Assembly (NCBI GenBank): GCA_021784375.1
Contig: JAJXSV010000020.1
Location: 1-17,342 of the forward strand
Origin: Actinomycetes bacterium
Lineage (GTDB): Bacteria; Actinomycetota; Actinomycetes; S36-B12; UBA5976
DNA length: 17,342 nucleotides
Direction of reading: 5' to 3'
In this document: positions 14,242 through 17,342 of the stretch, piece after piece
Position numbering within the stretch: position 1 is the stretch's first letter
How the letters are laid out: the number at the start of each line of letters is the position of its first letter
The notes under the pieces: model-generated
Databases searched by the model: none
Told to the model about the DNA's origin: nothing
Seen by the model: the letters and a program-made list of their open reading frames with translations, nothing else
Translations under genes and position numbers: made by a program

Positions 14242-14268
14242 TTAGCACTCGACCAGGCAGACTGCTAA
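14242..14268 (+). promoter_or_regulatory. CIRCE element 1 (HrcA operator) of groEL
   Basis: TTAGCACTC, nine bases, GACTGCTAA: one mismatch to the consensus TTAGCACTC-N9-GAGTGCTAA. It overlaps a possible promoter (TTAGCA at 14242-14247, 18-base spacer, TAATCT at 14266-14271), as expected for repression by HrcA. Confidence 0.9.
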
Positions 14269-14275
14269 TCTGCGG

Positions 14276-16049
<1,774 letters not shown>

Positions 16050-16070
16050 TCCGCTGCAACCCAGCACATC

Positions 16071-16103
16071 GGAAGGGCGGTCCCGGACGGGGGCCGCCCT
16101 TCC
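16071..16103 (+). terminator. Terminator after groEL
   Basis: Fourteen pairs (16071-16084 with 16090-16103) with one T-G wobble and a five-base loop, 21 bases after the stop. Confidence 0.85.
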
Positions 16104-16234
16104 GCATGTCCGGCCACAGGATGCGCTCAGGATCGCCGCGCACGAGCGGGAGGGTGCGGTTCGGGCGCTCCGCCGCGCCTGATCGGTGCCGCGCCGACCG
16201 GCCCGGGCAGCCGCTCGTGGCTGTGCGACACAGC

Positions 16235-16333
16235 GCAATTCACTACGAGCACGTAACGAAACCCGGTGCACTGGGGGTCGGCATCCCCGCGTCTCACGAA
16301 ACGTTCAGGCAATTCACTACGGTCCCGTAACGA
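16235..16333 (+). promoter_or_regulatory. Two operator-like 25-bp repeats upstream of the solute-binding gene
   Basis: Bases 16235-16259 and 16309-16333 match at 22 of 25 positions. Both contain TACG-N4-CGTA (16244-16255 and 16318-16329); the arms are conserved and the differences fall only in the four-base spacer, as expected for a dimeric regulator. The centres are 74 bp apart, about seven helical turns, so they lie on the same DNA face. Confidence 0.6.
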
Positions 16334-16346
16334 CTCCCTGTCGCCA

Positions 16347-16374
16347 TTGCACCCCCGCAGGGCACGCGTAAGAC
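16347..16374 (+). promoter_or_regulatory. Probable promoter of the solute-binding gene
   Basis: TTGCAC (16347-16352) and TAAGAC (16369-16374) with a 16-base spacer, 13 bases after the nearer operator-like repeat. The predicted leader is about 45 bases, ending in ribosome binding site GGAGG (16413-16417). Confidence 0.45.
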
Positions 16375-16425
16375 TGCATGTATGCATTCCGTTTGGAAGT
16401 GCAATCAATTGCGGAGGAAAACCCA

Positions 16426-17342
16426 ATGAGTTCACGTAAGGGAAGCGCGATCGCCGCAGCAGCTGCTGCCGCAATCGGCCTCTCGGTGTTGCTGGCCCCG
16501 GCCGCCAATGCCGCAAACCCGACCATCGTCGTATGGGCGGACATCTCGAAGGTCGATGGCATCAAGGCCATCGCCGCCAATTACACGGCCGCCGATGTCC
16601 AGGTCGTCAACAAGGCCAACCTCAAGGATTCGGTCGACGCACTCAAGGACGCAGCTGGCGCACCGGATATCGTCGTCTCCGCCCATGACTGGATCGGTGG
16701 ACAGTCCTCCAACGGCATCATCGTCAAGCTGAGCGTCCCGGCACAGACCAAGGCCCAGTTCCCGCCTGCTGTGTACAACGCCTTCAACTACGGTGGCGAC
16801 CAGTACGGCGTGCCGCTGTCGGTCGAGAACATCGCATGGGTCCAGAACGCCGCGATCATGGGCAAGAAGTGCCCGACCACACTCGCTGGTGCGCTGGCGA
16901 CCATCGCCGCCTACGAGAAGAAGACGCACAAGAAGCTGGCTGAGAAGATCTCGGTCCCCGGCAACGACCCGTACCACTTCTTCCCGCTGGCCTCCGGCCT
17001 CGGCGCCTTCGTCTTCGGCACCAACGATGACGGTTCGCTGAACCCGAAGAGCGTCGGCTTCGACAACCCCACGTTCCTCAAGAACGTCAAGAAGTTCCTG
17101 CCCGTCTGGCAGAAGACCCACCTCTTCAGCAACTTCGCCGGCAAGGGCGCGGGCTCGGGCAACTGGGATCCGAACAACAACTACGCCACCGGCAAGGCTG
17201 CGGTGATCTTCACCGGTCCCTGGTACTCGACGCAGATCGACGCACTGAAGATCAAGTCCGTGTACTGCTCGTTCCCGAGCATCGTCAAGGGCATCATCAG
17301 CCGTCCGTTCTCCGGTGTGCAGGGCCTCACCGTCACCAAGTT
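16426..17342 (+). CDS. ABC-type sugar solute-binding protein, 3'-truncated by the window edge
   Basis: The first 305 residues of an exported substrate-binding protein of the family-1 (maltose/oligosaccharide) type. It starts at ATG 16426 after GCGGAGGAAAA. A signal peptide has basic MSSRKGS, an alanine-rich core, and a probable cleavage site at PAANA. Mature features include TIVVWADIS near the N-terminus, PDIVVSAHDWIG, YGVPLSVENIAWVQNA (the MalE-like hinge block), GKAAVIFTGPWYS and RPFSGVQGLTVTK, all matching the family. No lipobox cysteine follows the signal core, so it appears not to be a lipoprotein, which is uncommon in Gram-positive bacteria. By family it would deliver a maltose- or maltodextrin-like sugar to a membrane permease; permease genes would be expected just beyond the window. 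The exact sugar cannot be read from the sequence. Confidence 0.92.
   Translation, partial: MSSRKGSAIAAAAAAAIGLSVLLAPAANAANPTIVVWADISKVDGIKAIAANYTAADVQVVNKANLKDSVDALKDAAGAPDIVVSAHDWIGGQSSNGIIVKLSVPAQTKAQFPPAVYNAFNYGGDQYGVPLSVENIAWVQNAAIMGKKCPTTLAGALATIAAYEKKTHKKLAEKISVPGNDPYHFFPLASGLGAFVFGTNDDGSLNPKSVGFDNPTFLKNVKKFLPVWQKTHLFSNFAGKGAGSGNWDPNNNYATGKAAVIFTGPWYSTQIDALKIKSVYCSFPSIVKGIISRPFSGVQGLTVTK

Larger units (their letters stand above)
16104..16425. other. Regulatory gap between groEL and the solute-binding gene
   Basis: No credible gene is present on either strand; minus-strand open frames here lack a ribosome binding site and run through the groEL terminator or the signal peptide of the next gene. 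The right half is more AT-rich and carries the paired dyads and promoter of the solute-binding gene. The left part, 16104-16234, shows nothing I recognise. Confidence 0.6.

Noticed and set aside
16298..16306. GAAACGTTC as a LacI-type operator
   Set aside because: The dyad is imperfect beyond the central six bases, and the paired 25-bp repeats are the clearer signal.
16127..16516. Minus-strand 129-residue open frame between groEL and the solute-binding gene
   Set aside because: It covers the promoter and signal-peptide region of the real gene and shows no protein-like composition.

Overview
The window comes from a high-GC actinobacterium, most likely class Actinomycetes. The evidence is GC-rich codons throughout, a DUF3263 gene (a family I know only from actinobacteria), a groEL that stands alone behind CIRCE operators with no groES, a tRNA without an encoded CCA, and GTG/TTG start choices. 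Genus or family cannot be told from the sequence.

Layout: (1) 1-2488, the 3' part of pyruvate, phosphate dikinase, followed by a 305-bp gap with a duplicated 49-bp palindromic repeat and a strong terminator hairpin. (2) 2794-7561, a redox/sensing neighbourhood: a membrane 4Fe-4S protein of the NapH/NosR type, translationally coupled to a small single-span membrane protein; a convergent OmpR-type response regulator and histidine kinase pair with overlapping ends; a divergent secreted DUF2202 ferritin-like protein; and a NifX/NifB-type small protein. (3) tRNA-Thr(TGT) at 7604-7675. (4) 7692-9475, a divergent pair: a multi-span membrane protein with an internal duplication and a LysR regulator, sharing an operator-like palindrome that lies on the LysR start codon. 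(5) 9564-12122, a P2-like P-type cation ATPase, convergent with an aromatic-acid-exporter-type (ArAE/FUSC-like) membrane protein. (6) 13501-16049, DUF3263, a cold-shock protein and groEL behind two tandem CIRCE elements. (7) 16426 to the end, the 5' part of a sugar-type ABC solute-binding protein behind a pair of operator-like dyads.

The most notable signal is in region 2. The promoter region of the 4Fe-4S operon and the divergent region between the response regulator and the DUF2202 gene both carry a direct repeat of a TGGAGAT-type half-site at an exact 11-bp period, the layout used by OmpR/PhoB regulators. This suggests that the two-component system, the membrane iron-sulfur pair and the secreted ferritin-like protein form one regulon. 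I propose this as a candidate envelope redox or metal stress system. The function is inferred; the repeats and gene order are seen directly. The other regions are mostly ordinary chromosomal housekeeping with well-formed regulatory sites.
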